Assembly (NCBI GenBank): GCA_902562015.1
Contig: CACERX010000011.1
Coordinates: 1 to 38,245, forward strand
Source of the DNA: an uncultured SAR324 cluster bacterium
Lineage (GTDB): Bacteria; SAR324; NAC60-12
Direction of reading: 5' to 3'
DNA length: 38,245 bases
Shown: piece after piece, positions 24,173 to 32,211 of the stretch
Position numbering within the stretch: position 1 is the stretch's first letter
How the letters are laid out: each line of letters starts with the position of its first letter
Notes under the pieces: model-generated
What the model was told of the DNA's origin: nothing
Databases searched by the model: none
What the model saw: the letters and a program-made list of their open reading frames with translations, nothing else
Translations under genes and position numbers: made by a program

Positions 24173-25513
24173 ATGTTTGAGACCCTTTCAGAAAAATTAA
24201 CAAATACACTGCGTAAGGTGCGGGGCCAAGGGCGCCTGACGGAGGAGAATTTAGACCAAACTTTAAATAACGTCAAAATGGCACTACTTGAGGCTGACGT
24301 AAATTATAGGGTGGTCAAAGCTTTTCTACGCTCTGTCAAGGAAAGAGCAATAGGTCAGGAAATCCAAGACAGCCTTACTCCAGGACAGCAGTTTATCAAA
24401 ATTGTCAATGAAGAATTGACAGAAATGATGGGTGGTGTAAATTCAGGTTTTTCTGAAACGGAAGATGCTCCTTTGACAGTAATGATGGTTGGTCTGCAGG
24501 GTTCAGGAAAAACGTCATCTGTAGGCAAATTGGCCCGGCTGTATCAGTCAGAAGGGAAACGACCTTATTTAATTCCTGCAGATATATACCGGCCTGCAGC
24601 CATCGAACAACTTCAGGTATTAGCAGAGACTTTAGATGTTTCCTGCTACCACTCTCGCAATGATCAGAATCCCCTAGAAATAGTCGAACTTGGTTTGCAA
24701 GAAGCAAAGAAACAAGAGGCTGAAATAGTTTTTATTGACACGGCGGGACGTTTACATATCGATGAGGAACTAATGGAAGAATTAAGCAAAATTAAATTAT
24801 CTATAATGCCTCACGAAATTATTTTTGTTGCAGATGCAATGACTGGACAGGAAGCAGTCAATGTAGCAAAGGGTTTTAATGATCGCCTTGACATTTCGGG
24901 AGTAATGTTGACGAAAATGGATGGAGATGCCCGTGGAGGAGCGGCACTCTCAATCAGAGCAATTACCCAAAAACCAATAAAGTTCATTGCGGTAGGAGAA
25001 AAGCTGGAGAATCTAGAGGCATTTCATCCGGAGCGTATTGCTTCAAGAATATTGGGAATGGGCGACATGCTTTCATTGATAGAAAAAGTAGAAGATTCAT
25101 TCAGCGAACGTGAAGCCCTACAGATGCAGAAAAAATTGAAGCGCAACGAATTTACACTTGAAGATTTCAGAGACCAGTTACGTTCGATGCGCAAAATGGG
25201 CTCTATGAAGGATGTTTTGGGAATGTTGCCAGGGATGAATACTTCAGCAATGCAGGAAGCCAACATTGACGAGCACAAACTGGTTAAGATCGATGCCATA
25301 ATATCTTCGATGACTGTAAGGGAAAGACAAAACCATAATATTATGAATGGCTCTCGCAAATTAAGGGTCGCTAAGGGAAGTGGTACAGCTGTCAGTGAAA
25401 TAAATCGTCTGCTGAAGCAATTTGTCCAAATGCGAAAAATGATGCATAAATTTTCAAAAGTTACCAGTCCTGGCAAGGCTATGCATATGATTCAGGACAT
25501 GATTCCGGGCTAA
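24173..25513 (+). CDS. ffh: Signal recognition particle protein Ffh
   Basis: Ffh binds 4.5S RNA and targets nascent membrane proteins to FtsY. The 446-residue GTPase has the N domain (1-90), G-domain motifs GLQGSGKT (107-114), DIYRPAAIEQL (137-147), DTAGRLHID (189-197) and TKMDGDARGGAALS (247-260). A Met-rich M domain follows (about 295-446) with LPGMN and a RERQNHNIMNGSRKLRVAKGSG-type RNA-binding stretch. The expected SRP RNA gene is not visible in this window. rpsP-rimM-trmD-rplS follow, a common bacterial order. ATG 24173 lacks a Shine-Dalgarno. Confidence 0.97.
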   Translation: MFETLSEKLTNTLRKVRGQGRLTEENLDQTLNNVKMALLEADVNYRVVKAFLRSVKERAIGQEIQDSLTPGQQFIKIVNEELTEMMGGVNSGFSETEDAPLTVMMVGLQGSGKTSSVGKLARLYQSEGKRPYLIPADIYRPAAIEQLQVLAETLDVSCYHSRNDQNPLEIVELGLQEAKKQEAEIVFIDTAGRLHIDEELMEELSKIKLSIMPHEIIFVADAMTGQEAVNVAKGFNDRLDISGVMLTKMDGDARGGAALSIRAITQKPIKFIAVGEKLENLEAFHPERIASRILGMGDMLSLIEKVEDSFSEREALQMQKKLKRNEFTLEDFRDQLRSMRKMGSMKDVLGMLPGMNTSAMQEANIDEHKLVKIDAIISSMTVRERQNHNIMNGSRKLRVAKGSGTAVSEINRLLKQFVQMRKMMHKFSKVTSPGKAMHMIQDMIPG

Positions 25514-25514
25514 T

Positions 25515-25547
25515 TTGTATGATTATTTCATTTTTTCATACAATTTT
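25515..25547 (+). terminator. Terminator-like hairpin between ffh and rpsP
   Basis: TTGTATGA (25515-25522) pairs perfectly with TCATACAA (25536-25543) across a 13-nt loop, followed by TTTT. The stem is A/T-rich (two G-C pairs), so it may be a partial or weak terminator. It starts two bases after the ffh stop. Confidence 0.4.
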
Positions 25548-25594
25548 ACCTATACTTTTATAAGACCTAAACAGAAAAAATAGTAGTATTTATC

Positions 25595-25837
25595 ATGGTT
25601 AGAATTCGTCTCGCCAGAGGTGGCGCAAAAAAGAAACCATACTACCGTGTTGTGGTTGCAGACCAGCGCTGTAAACGTGATGGCCGGTACCTTGAGCGTA
25701 TTGGATTTTACAATCCGATGGTAAAGGAAAATCGTTTCGAGATTGATGCGGAGCGTCTAAAACACTGGCTCTCAGTTGGAGCACAACCTAGCGACCGAGT
25801 CGGTAAATTAATGAAGTTAGAAAATATCAAAGTATAA
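25595..25837 (+). CDS. rpsP: 30S ribosomal protein S16
   Basis: S16 is an early 16S rRNA-binding protein of the 30S subunit. The 80-residue sequence is typical: [41 protein letters not shown], then [19 protein letters not shown]. Standard length, no extension. It heads the rpsP-rimM-trmD-rplS group. No Shine-Dalgarno is seen before ATG 25595. Confidence 0.97.
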   Translation: MVRIRLARGGAKKKPYYRVVVADQRCKRDGRYLERIGFYNPMVKENRFEIDAERLKHWLSVGAQPSDRVGKLMKLENIKV

Positions 25838-25879
25838 AAAGCTTTACGGAGTTTATCGTTATTTTCGATAAAGGCCGAA

Positions 25880-26410
25880 ATGACTGATTACAATGATTAT
25901 GATGATCATACGTGGATTGCCACCATTGTCGGAGCTCACGGTTTAAAAGGGGCTGTAAGGGCGAGGTACGTCACGGATACTCCCGATTATTATCTGAAGG
26001 AAAAAGTATTTTTTCTTGAGAAAGAAGAAATTTTAAGTGCCTTAAAAATAATAAGTATTAATAAGTCGAAAAATTGTTGGATTATTCTTTTTGATGAAAT
26101 TCATTCCCGGAACGATGCTGAAGTTATTAAAGGTTGTCGATTACTTTTGCCTGATAATAACTTGAGGCCTTTGGAGGCCAATGAGTTTTTTTTGCATAAG
26201 ATAATCGGATGTCGAGTAGAAGATCAAAAAGGGCGGACTTTAGGAAAAATAACCGATATCATGGAAACCGGAGCAAACAATGTCTATGAAGTAAGTGATG
26301 GTAGCTCGGTTTTTCTGGTTCCGGACGTACCTCATGTAGTACTAGAAATGAATGTCGAGACAAAGAGAATGGTCATCGACCCGTTACCAGGATTGATTGG
26401 AACTAACTGA
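25880..26410 (+). CDS. rimM: Ribosome maturation factor RimM
   Basis: RimM binds S19 and assists 30S head assembly. The 176-residue protein has the N-terminal beta-barrel with WIATIVGAHGLKGAVRARYVTD (14-35), and a C-terminal PRC-barrel with FFLHKIIGCRVEDQKGRTLGKITDIMETGANNVYEV followed by FLVPDVPHVVLEMN and IDPLPGLI. These are the RimM signatures. It follows rpsP by 42 bp; a weak AAAGG stands ahead of ATG 25880. Confidence 0.94.
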   Translation: MTDYNDYDDHTWIATIVGAHGLKGAVRARYVTDTPDYYLKEKVFFLEKEEILSALKIISINKSKNCWIILFDEIHSRNDAEVIKGCRLLLPDNNLRPLEANEFFLHKIIGCRVEDQKGRTLGKITDIMETGANNVYEVSDGSSVFLVPDVPHVVLEMNVETKRMVIDPLPGLIGTN

Positions 26411-26418
26411 AAATAGTG

Positions 26419-27105
26419 ATGTTGCGCTTCGAGGTTCTGACATTATTCCCGGAAATTTTTTCTTCTTTCCTGGAAGAAAGTCTGATCAAACGTGCACTTG
26501 AAAAGAGACTTTTGAGTATCAGTCTTGCAAATTTTCGTAAACACGGTCTTGGTAAGCATCTTCAAGTAGATGATTCTCCTTATGGTGGCGGACCTGGTAT
26601 GATTTTGCGAATTGAGCCATTAGTTCTTATGCTTGAGGAAAAGAAAGATTTTCATCAAACTCAGGGACGTGAAACACATACAATATTGGTTTCTCCTCAA
26701 GGACAGCCATTTACTCAAAAAAAGGCAAAAGAACTAAGTCAGAAAAACTCTGTTTTAACATTAGTCTGCGGACGTTACGAAGGATTTGATGAAAGAATAA
26801 GAAGCATTGTAGATGAAGAAATATCCGGAGGTGATTTTGTTTGTATGGGCGGTGAAGTTATTTCTATGGCAATAATTGAATCTGTAAGCCGTCTTTGGCC
26901 AGGCTTTCTTGGGAATCAGGAATCACATGAAAATGAATCATTTTCTCAATCACTGCTTGAATATCCTCAATATACTCGTCCCGCAAGCTACGCTGGCATG
27001 GATGTTCCAAGAGAATTGTTGTCAGGGAACCATGAAAAAATTGCTGCGTGGCGACAAAAACAAGCTTTGTCGCGAACGAAGGAAAGACGACCAGATTTAA
27101 TTTGA
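26419..27105 (+). CDS. trmD: tRNA (guanine-N1)-methyltransferase TrmD
   Basis: TrmD methylates G37 next to the anticodon to prevent frameshifting, using a SPOUT trefoil knot. The 228-residue protein starts MLRFEVLTLFPEIF and has DDSPYGGGPGMILRIEPL (51-68), LVSPQGQPFTQ (90-100), CGRYEGFDER (117-126), GGDFVCMGGE (137-146) and LLEYPQYTRP (179-188). The position aligned with the catalytic Asp of the EDSF motif reads NESF here (Glu). I prefer ATG 26419 to the GTG three bases earlier, since it gives the family N-terminus. The stop codon sits in one arm of the stem at 27098-27141. Confidence 0.95.
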   Translation: MLRFEVLTLFPEIFSSFLEESLIKRALEKRLLSISLANFRKHGLGKHLQVDDSPYGGGPGMILRIEPLVLMLEEKKDFHQTQGRETHTILVSPQGQPFTQKKAKELSQKNSVLTLVCGRYEGFDERIRSIVDEEISGGDFVCMGGEVISMAIIESVSRLWPGFLGNQESHENESFSQSLLEYPQYTRPASYAGMDVPRELLSGNHEKIAAWRQKQALSRTKERRPDLI

Positions 27106-27141
27106 GAAATTTTGCTAATTGGATGAAATTTTCTCAAATTA
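27098..27141 (+). promoter_or_regulatory. 12-bp stem-loop at the trmD stop codon
   Basis: TAATTTGAGAAA (27098-27109) is perfectly complementary to TTTCTCAAATTA (27130-27141) with a 20-nt loop. With one G-U pair the stem extends by about three more pairs. The trmD stop codon (27103-27105) is inside the left arm. There is no T-run after it, so this looks like a processing or regulatory structure rather than a simple terminator. Confidence 0.5.
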
Positions 27142-27160
27142 GATATGAAATTCATTGAGT

Positions 27161-27191
27161 GTGAAAAAAGATATTTTTAAACTTTTTTCAC
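27161..27191 (+). promoter_or_regulatory. 10-bp stem-loop upstream of rplS
   Basis: GTGAAAAAAG (27161-27170) pairs perfectly with CTTTTTTCAC (27182-27191), loop 11 nt. It lies 32 nt before the rplS start, and a 14-bp perfect palindrome CTTTTATATAAAAG (27204-27217) follows immediately before the start codon. It could control rplS translation or transcript end formation; no experiment is implied by sequence alone. Confidence 0.5.
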
Positions 27192-27223
27192 TATAAACAT
27201 AAACTTTTATATAAAAGAATAAA

Positions 27224-27610
27224 ATGTCTACTGCAATGGAAGTAACTGAGCAATCTCAATTGCGCAGTGAATTGCCGGATTTACGGGTAGGTTCAAGTGT
27301 TCGGGTAAATTACCGAATTTCCGAAGGAAACAAAGAACGTATTCAGGCTTTTGAGGGCGTCATTATTGGCAAACATGGCGGTGCACGAAACAATAAAGCA
27401 ACCTTTACAGTCCGAAAAGTAACACAGGGATATGGTGTAGAGCGTATTTTCCCGCTTCATTCTCCTAGAATAGAAAGTATCGAAGTCATTAAAGTAGGAA
27501 GAGTCCGTCAGTCAAAACTTTATTACTTACGTGCACGAAAAGGAAAATCAGCTCGAATCAAGGAACGCATTAATGCGCGTCCTGCAGAAGATATTAAGTC
27601 CGACACTTGA
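27224..27610 (+). CDS. rplS: 50S ribosomal protein L19
   Basis: L19 sits at the 30S-50S interface. The 128-residue protein has [34 protein letters not shown] and the diagnostic [46 protein letters not shown] 27224 has no Shine-Dalgarno and lies just after a perfect AT palindrome. It is separated from trmD by 118 bp with two strong stem-loops, suggesting its output is set independently of trmD, as is known in E. coli. Its last 38 bp overlap the start of rnhB. Confidence 0.97.
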   Translation: MSTAMEVTEQSQLRSELPDLRVGSSVRVNYRISEGNKERIQAFEGVIIGKHGGARNNKATFTVRKVTQGYGVERIFPLHSPRIESIEVIKVGRVRQSKLYYLRARKGKSARIKERINARPAEDIKSDT

Positions 27611-28211
27611 GTTAGAAGATGCGGCTTATAGTCGCGGCTTCCGCAAGATTGCAGGAATAGATGAAGCAGGAAGAGGTCCGCTTGCTGGACCAGTCGTTGT
27701 AGCTGCAGTCATTTTAGGGAGAAATTGGAATACAAAGTTTGAGCTCAATGATTCAAAGCAGCTTACCGCTAAAAAAAGGCAGGTGCTATATGATTTGATT
27801 TGTGCAAAAGCTTCAGCATTCAAAATAGTTTCCGTTTCCCCGCAGGAAATTGACCGGTTAAACATCCTGCAGGCGACGATGGTTGGAATGCAGCGTTGTT
27901 CGGATGAAATTGACCCTCCTCCGGATTATCTGCTAGTGGATGGTAATCGTTATCCCGTCACGAACATCCAAGGCCAGGCAGTAGTAAAAGGAGATTGCCA
28001 TTCTAAAAGTATTGCCGCGGCTTCGATTCTAGCGAAAGTAACACGTGACAGGAAAATGGTTGAATTTGGAAAAGAATATCCTCAATGGGGCTTTGAGCGT
28101 CACAAAGGATACCCCACTAGGGAGCACAGGGAAGCAATTAATGAGTATGGACTTTCTCCAATACACAGACGTTCTTTCGGCCCAAAAACCGAACAAATGA
28201 GTTTGCTATGA
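27573..28211 (+). CDS. rnhB: Ribonuclease HII
   Basis: RNase HII removes single ribonucleotides and primer RNA from DNA. The catalytic acidic set is present: Asp30 and Glu31 in [15 protein letters not shown], Asp123 in LLVDGN and Asp141 in [32 protein letters not shown] (60-69) and [12 protein letters not shown] are also typical. I chose ATG 27573, giving 212 residues; an earlier ATG at 27531 adds 14 residues and more overlap. Either way the start lies inside rplS, so the two are translationally coupled or share the overlap. It ends the operon before a 212-bp gap. Confidence 0.94.
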   Translation: MRVLQKILSPTLELEDAAYSRGFRKIAGIDEAGRGPLAGPVVVAAVILGRNWNTKFELNDSKQLTAKKRQVLYDLICAKASAFKIVSVSPQEIDRLNILQATMVGMQRCSDEIDPPPDYLLVDGNRYPVTNIQGQAVVKGDCHSKSIAAASILAKVTRDRKMVEFGKEYPQWGFERHKGYPTREHREAINEYGLSPIHRRSFGPKTEQMSLL

Positions 28212-28350
28212 CTAAGCAACAATCGTATTTAGAAAGAACAAGAAAAGAGATTTCCTGTGGTTCTTTGAAAGAGCAGTGAAAAAACATTGTTGAGCATAAT
28301 TTAAGTAAAAAACACTACATGTACCAACAACCCAATTTCTATTTATTAGT

Positions 28351-28365
28351 AGTGCAATTTGCACT
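28351..28365. repeat. 15-bp palindrome upstream of rpsT
   Basis: AGTGCAA and TTGCACT flank a single T, a perfect 7-bp inverted repeat about 59 bp before the S20 start. It is a plausible protein site or RNA hairpin (5-bp stem, 5-nt loop) in the rpsT leader, but nothing else supports a role. Confidence 0.3.
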
Positions 28366-28423
28366 TAAAACAACTCCTGAAATTGATTATTTTGTAAACA
28401 CTTTTTAATAAAAGGAAAAACTT

Positions 28424-28693
28424 ATGGCCGATCACAAATCAGCACTTAAAAGAGTTAGACAAACTATAAAACGTACAGCACATAATCGTTCAATGCGGGC
28501 AGATCTTAGAACAATCATTAAAAAATTTCGACTTCTTCAGGAGAGCGGCAATATAGAAAAGGCACGTGCTGCTTATACCGATGTACAAAAAAACATAGAT
28601 AAAGCTATTACTAAAGGTATTCTGCACAAACGTACCGGCGCTCGCTACAAATCTCGTTTAGCCTTGTCTCTGGCTAAAAACTCAGCCAGCTGA
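28424..28693 (+). CDS. rpsT: 30S ribosomal protein S20
   Basis: S20 is a helical 16S rRNA-binding protein. The 89-residue sequence MADHKSALKRVRQTIKRTAHNRSMRADLRTIIKKF and GILHKRTGARYKSRLA is characteristic; the length is standard. AAAGGA stands 9 nt before ATG 28424, one of the few clear ribosome-binding sites in the window. It is set apart by 212 bp upstream and 144 bp downstream, so it is probably a single-gene unit. Confidence 0.97.
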   Translation: MADHKSALKRVRQTIKRTAHNRSMRADLRTIIKKFRLLQESGNIEKARAAYTDVQKNIDKAITKGILHKRTGARYKSRLALSLAKNSAS

Positions 28694-28774
28694 TCCTATC
28701 TGATAAAAGTAATAATACAATCCGCCTTATCCTTAAATCATATAAATATCAACTTTATAGTTGACTCGCCTTCA

Positions 28775-28783
28775 TGCTATACT
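28775..28783 (+). promoter_or_regulatory. Candidate extended -10 promoter of sdhCAB
   Basis: TGCTATACT is an extended -10 element (TG-N-TATACT, five of six matches). It would start transcription near 28790, ~48 nt before the sdhC ATG. The TTGACT at 28761 is too close to serve as a normal -35. Confidence 0.4.
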
Positions 28784-28837
28784 ATGGATAACACTTGGTT
28801 AAAGATCCAGGTTTTCATCTAATTAGATCCTTAGTAT

Positions 28838-29455
28838 ATGGACTCGCATTTTCTTTTACGCAGAATAAGCAGTTTAGCAGGTATAGTTCCTATTGGGCTT
28901 TTTCTTATGTACCATCTATACATGCAACTATATCTTCATTCCGGTGCAGAAATATATAATAACGAGGTAAATAGCTTCTATGAAAGCCCCCTTGCAACCT
29001 GGGCCTTAATAATTGTCGTTTATATCCCACTATTATTGCATTCTGTTATGGGAGTTATTTTGGTTTTTGATAATAAAATACAGCCTTCCTATACATATTT
29101 CTCCCATCTTCTTTACTGGCTACAGCGCTTAAGCGGTATAGGTGTACTGCTTTTCATAATAGCACATATCTGGAATGCCAAACTGGGACCGTGGATTGCC
29201 GGTACATGGGGAACTCATTTTGAACACCTATCAAGCGGGTTTACAGACCCTGAAACCGGAATGCTGACTAAGACTGTTTATGTGCTCGGTGTGCTTGGGG
29301 CAGTATTTCACTTTGCCAATGGTATAAATACATTTTGCATGACTTGGGGTATTGCACTAACACCGACTTCACAGAAAAAAGTCCGCTCTTTCAGCTATTT
29401 AGTGTTTATTTTTTTAACTGCAAGCGCCTTTTACGCGTTGGCTGCAATCTGGTAA
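28838..29455 (+). CDS. sdhC: Succinate dehydrogenase cytochrome b558 subunit
   Basis: The membrane anchor of complex II, one fused subunit of 205 residues with five TM segments (about 13-33, 52-74, 97-117, 147-169, 184-203). It carries four well-placed histidines: His26, His68, His110 and His158. Their spacing closely matches the four haem-ligand histidines of the B. subtilis di-haem SdhC (28, 70, 113, 155, from memory of that family), so a di-haem b558 type is likely. Di-haem enzymes often work with menaquinone, but that is inference. It is followed by sdhA 14 bp downstream, in the order C-A-B. Confidence 0.92.
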   Translation: MDSHFLLRRISSLAGIVPIGLFLMYHLYMQLYLHSGAEIYNNEVNSFYESPLATWALIIVVYIPLLLHSVMGVILVFDNKIQPSYTYFSHLLYWLQRLSGIGVLLFIIAHIWNAKLGPWIAGTWGTHFEHLSSGFTDPETGMLTKTVYVLGVLGAVFHFANGINTFCMTWGIALTPTSQKKVRSFSYLVFIFLTASAFYALAAIW

Positions 29456-29469
29456 CAAGAGCAATATTT

Positions 29470-31422
29470 ATGAGCAAACAACGAGTTATTGTAATTGGTG
29501 GAGGATTAGCCGGACTTGCAGCATCCATGAAGGTTGCTGAACTTGGAATGTCAGTATTGCTGATTTCATTTTTGCCTGTTAAACGGTCACACTCGGTTTG
29601 TGCCCAAGGGGGGATAAATGGAGCTGTCAATATTAAAGGTGAAGGTGACTCTCCAGACATCCATTTTTATGACACAGTCAAAGGTGGAGACTTTTTAGCA
29701 AATCAGCCACTCTGTAAAGACATGTGTCACCATGCTCCATACATCATTAATCTAATGGACCGGCTCGGAGTTAATTTCAACCGCACTCCTGAAGGAAATC
29801 TGGATTTTCGCAGATTTGGAGGCACACTCTATCACCGTACAGCCTTCGCAGGAGCAACCACCGGTCAGCAATTATTGTATGCCTTAGATGAGCAGGTTCG
29901 TCACTATGAAGTTCAGGGTCTAATTGAAAAAATGGAGTGGCACGAATACCTTGGTGCTGTGTTGAATAACGAAGGCCGATGTGTTGGTGCAGTCATACAT
30001 AACCTCCGTATCGGAGAAATAATAACGGTAAAAGGTGACGCAGTCATCCTTGCAACTGGTGGCCCTGGACTTGTTTATGGGCGTTCGACTAATTCTATGG
30101 TCTGCTCGGGTACAGCAGTCACTTCAGCTTATCTGCAAGGCGCTAAATACGGCAACGGCGAGTTTATTCAAATCCATCCCTCCGCAATTCCAGGACGTGA
30201 TAAATTGCGATTAATGAGTGAATCCGCACGCGGTGAAGGTGGTCGAATCTGGGTCCCACGGAAAGCTGGAGATTCAAGACAACCAAAAGATATTCCTGAA
30301 AAAGAAAGATTTTATTTTCTTGAAGATCGTTACCCGCTCTACGGGAATCTTGTTCCTCGGGATGTAGGTGCGAGAGAAATATATGACATTTGTGTAAACG
30401 AGGGCCTCGGAGTTAAAGGTGAAATGAAAGTTTATCTGGACTTGACTCATCATACTTCCGAATTTCTGGATCGGAGACTTGGGGGAATTCTAGAGACATA
30501 CGAAAAATTTACAGGTGTGGACCCTCGCGTGGAACCAATGGAAATTTTCCCTGCAGTTCATTATTCAATGGGTGGAATTTGGACTGACTATACACCAACT
30601 TTAGATGGCTTGATTGATTACCAGTCACCAAACAATCAAATGACTAACATAAAAGGACTTTATGCCGCAGGAGAAGCAGATTATCAGTACCATGGCGGTA
30701 ACAGACTTGGGGCAAACTCCCTTTTGAGCTGTATATACACCGGGCTGATGATGAGTCCTGGGGTTATCAATTATGTAAAAAATCTTCCTGAAGCTGCTGA
30801 AGATCTTCCTCAAAAAGTTTTTGCAGATGCAGGCAGACAATGGCAGGAGAGATTTTCAGATATTAAAAAAATGAATGGAAGTGAGAACCCTTATTCCCTG
30901 CATCAGGAACTTGCTGAGCAGATGATTACCAATGTTCTGATTGTGCGCCAAAATTCCAAGCTGGAAGCGACACTCGATAAAATCAATGAATTTGAATCCC
31001 GCTGGAAAAATATAAACTGTCTGGACACCAATGACTGGTCCAATCCAGTACCAAGTTTCATCAATCAGCTCTGGAACATGATTCATCTTTCAAAGGTAAT
31101 CACTAAAGGTGCGCTGATGAGGGATGAATTTCGTGGATCACACTACAAACCTGAGTTTGATCTAAAGCAGCCGGATGATTTCCAACCAGATACATATGTT
31201 GAATTTGAAAAGCAGAAAGCTAACGGTGGTTTAAATGAAGGTTCTTTTGATAAACAGCATTTAGCATATATGAAGCGATATGCAGAAAATAATAAAAAGT
31301 GGCTTAAAACAACAATTGCTGAATATAAAAATGTAAATTCAGGTTTAGAAGGTGGTCCGGAAATTTCTTTTGAGGATGTAGACACATCACTCATCTCTCC
31401 ACGTCCACGAAAATATAACTGA
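29470..31422 (+). CDS. sdhA: Succinate dehydrogenase flavoprotein subunit
   Basis: The 650-residue FAD subunit that oxidises succinate to fumarate (or the reverse). It has IGGGLAGLAAS (9-19) for FAD, His41 in RSHSVCAQGGINGAVN (the covalent-FAD histidine region, of B. subtilis type), MDRLGVNFNRTPEGNLDFRRFGGT, the active-site HYSMGGIWTDY, and GNRLGANSLLSC. The C-terminal helical domain is intact. ATG 29470 is the correct start because the dinucleotide fold begins six residues later; upstream in-frame codons belong to sdhC in another frame. No Shine-Dalgarno. The stop is 10 bp before sdhB. Confidence 0.97.
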   Translation: MSKQRVIVIGGGLAGLAASMKVAELGMSVLLISFLPVKRSHSVCAQGGINGAVNIKGEGDSPDIHFYDTVKGGDFLANQPLCKDMCHHAPYIINLMDRLGVNFNRTPEGNLDFRRFGGTLYHRTAFAGATTGQQLLYALDEQVRHYEVQGLIEKMEWHEYLGAVLNNEGRCVGAVIHNLRIGEIITVKGDAVILATGGPGLVYGRSTNSMVCSGTAVTSAYLQGAKYGNGEFIQIHPSAIPGRDKLRLMSESARGEGGRIWVPRKAGDSRQPKDIPEKERFYFLEDRYPLYGNLVPRDVGAREIYDICVNEGLGVKGEMKVYLDLTHHTSEFLDRRLGGILETYEKFTGVDPRVEPMEIFPAVHYSMGGIWTDYTPTLDGLIDYQSPNNQMTNIKGLYAAGEADYQYHGGNRLGANSLLSCIYTGLMMSPGVINYVKNLPEAAEDLPQKVFADAGRQWQERFSDIKKMNGSENPYSLHQELAEQMITNVLIVRQNSKLEATLDKINEFESRWKNINCLDTNDWSNPVPSFINQLWNMIHLSKVITKGALMRDEFRGSHYKPEFDLKQPDDFQPDTYVEFEKQKANGGLNEGSFDKQHLAYMKRYAENNKKWLKTTIAEYKNVNSGLEGGPEISFEDVDTSLISPRPRKYN

Positions 31423-31432
31423 GAAACTCAAA

Positions 31433-32179
31433 ATGTCGGATACTGTAACTTTCAAAATCAAGCGCCAGAATAATGCTGAATCGAGTCCATACTGGGAAAA
31501 TTTCGTCATTCCATATATTCCTAATTCAAATGTAATTTCCTGTTTGATGGACATTCGGACCAAACCTGAAAACTCAGAAGGAGAGACGGTAGCACCGGTT
31601 GTCTGGGACAGCAACTGCCTGGAAGAAGTTTGCGGGTCCTGTACAATGGTAATAAATGGGAAGGTGCATCAAGCATGCAGTGCATTAATAGACAAATTGG
31701 AAAAACCAATTACATTAGAGCCGATGAGTAAATTTCCAGTCATAAGAGATTTAATTGTTGATCGTTCAAGAATGTTTGACGCACTGAAGAAAGTTCAGGC
31801 ATGGGTCACAGCAGATGGCTATCATGACCTTGGTCCCGGAGACCGTGAATCACAAAGCATACAGGAAGTTGCCTATAAATTATCTGAATGCATGACCTGC
31901 GGATGCTGTGTGGAAGCATGCCCCCAATACACTAAGGAAAATAACTTTCTTGGTGCAGCAGCAATCAGCCAGGCTCGCCTCTTCAACATGCATCATACTG
32001 GAAAGAACATTACTGATACGCGCCTTGATACTCTTATGCAGGAAGGTGGCATATCTGATTGCGGCAATGCACAAAACTGCGTTGAGGTATGCCCAAAATC
32101 CATTCCGCTCACTGAATCGATTGCAGAAATTGGTCGCCAGGTTTCAGGTAAAATATTGCGAAATATCTTTAAGGCATAG
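31433..32179 (+). CDS. sdhB: Succinate dehydrogenase iron-sulfur subunit
   Basis: The electron-transfer subunit of complex II, 248 residues. The N-terminal plant-type [2Fe-2S] domain has Cys62, Cys67, Cys70 and Cys82 (SNCLEEVCGSCTMVINGK). The C-terminal domain has CMTCGCCVEACP (153-164) and CGNAQNCVEVCPKSIPL (210-226), giving the ligands of the [4Fe-4S] and [3Fe-4S] clusters. It completes the sdhCAB operon; the next gene starts 32 bp on, but with an unrelated function. Confidence 0.96.
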   Translation: MSDTVTFKIKRQNNAESSPYWENFVIPYIPNSNVISCLMDIRTKPENSEGETVAPVVWDSNCLEEVCGSCTMVINGKVHQACSALIDKLEKPITLEPMSKFPVIRDLIVDRSRMFDALKKVQAWVTADGYHDLGPGDRESQSIQEVAYKLSECMTCGCCVEACPQYTKENNFLGAAAISQARLFNMHHTGKNITDTRLDTLMQEGGISDCGNAQNCVEVCPKSIPLTESIAEIGRQVSGKILRNIFKA

Positions 32180-32211
32180 ATAAATTTTAGCAAACCACAC
32201 AAAATGTCTGC

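Noticed and set aside
29335..29469. N-terminal extension of SdhA overlapping sdhC
   Set aside because: It lies in another frame of sdhC; the FAD-binding motif starts six residues after ATG 29470, as in homologues.
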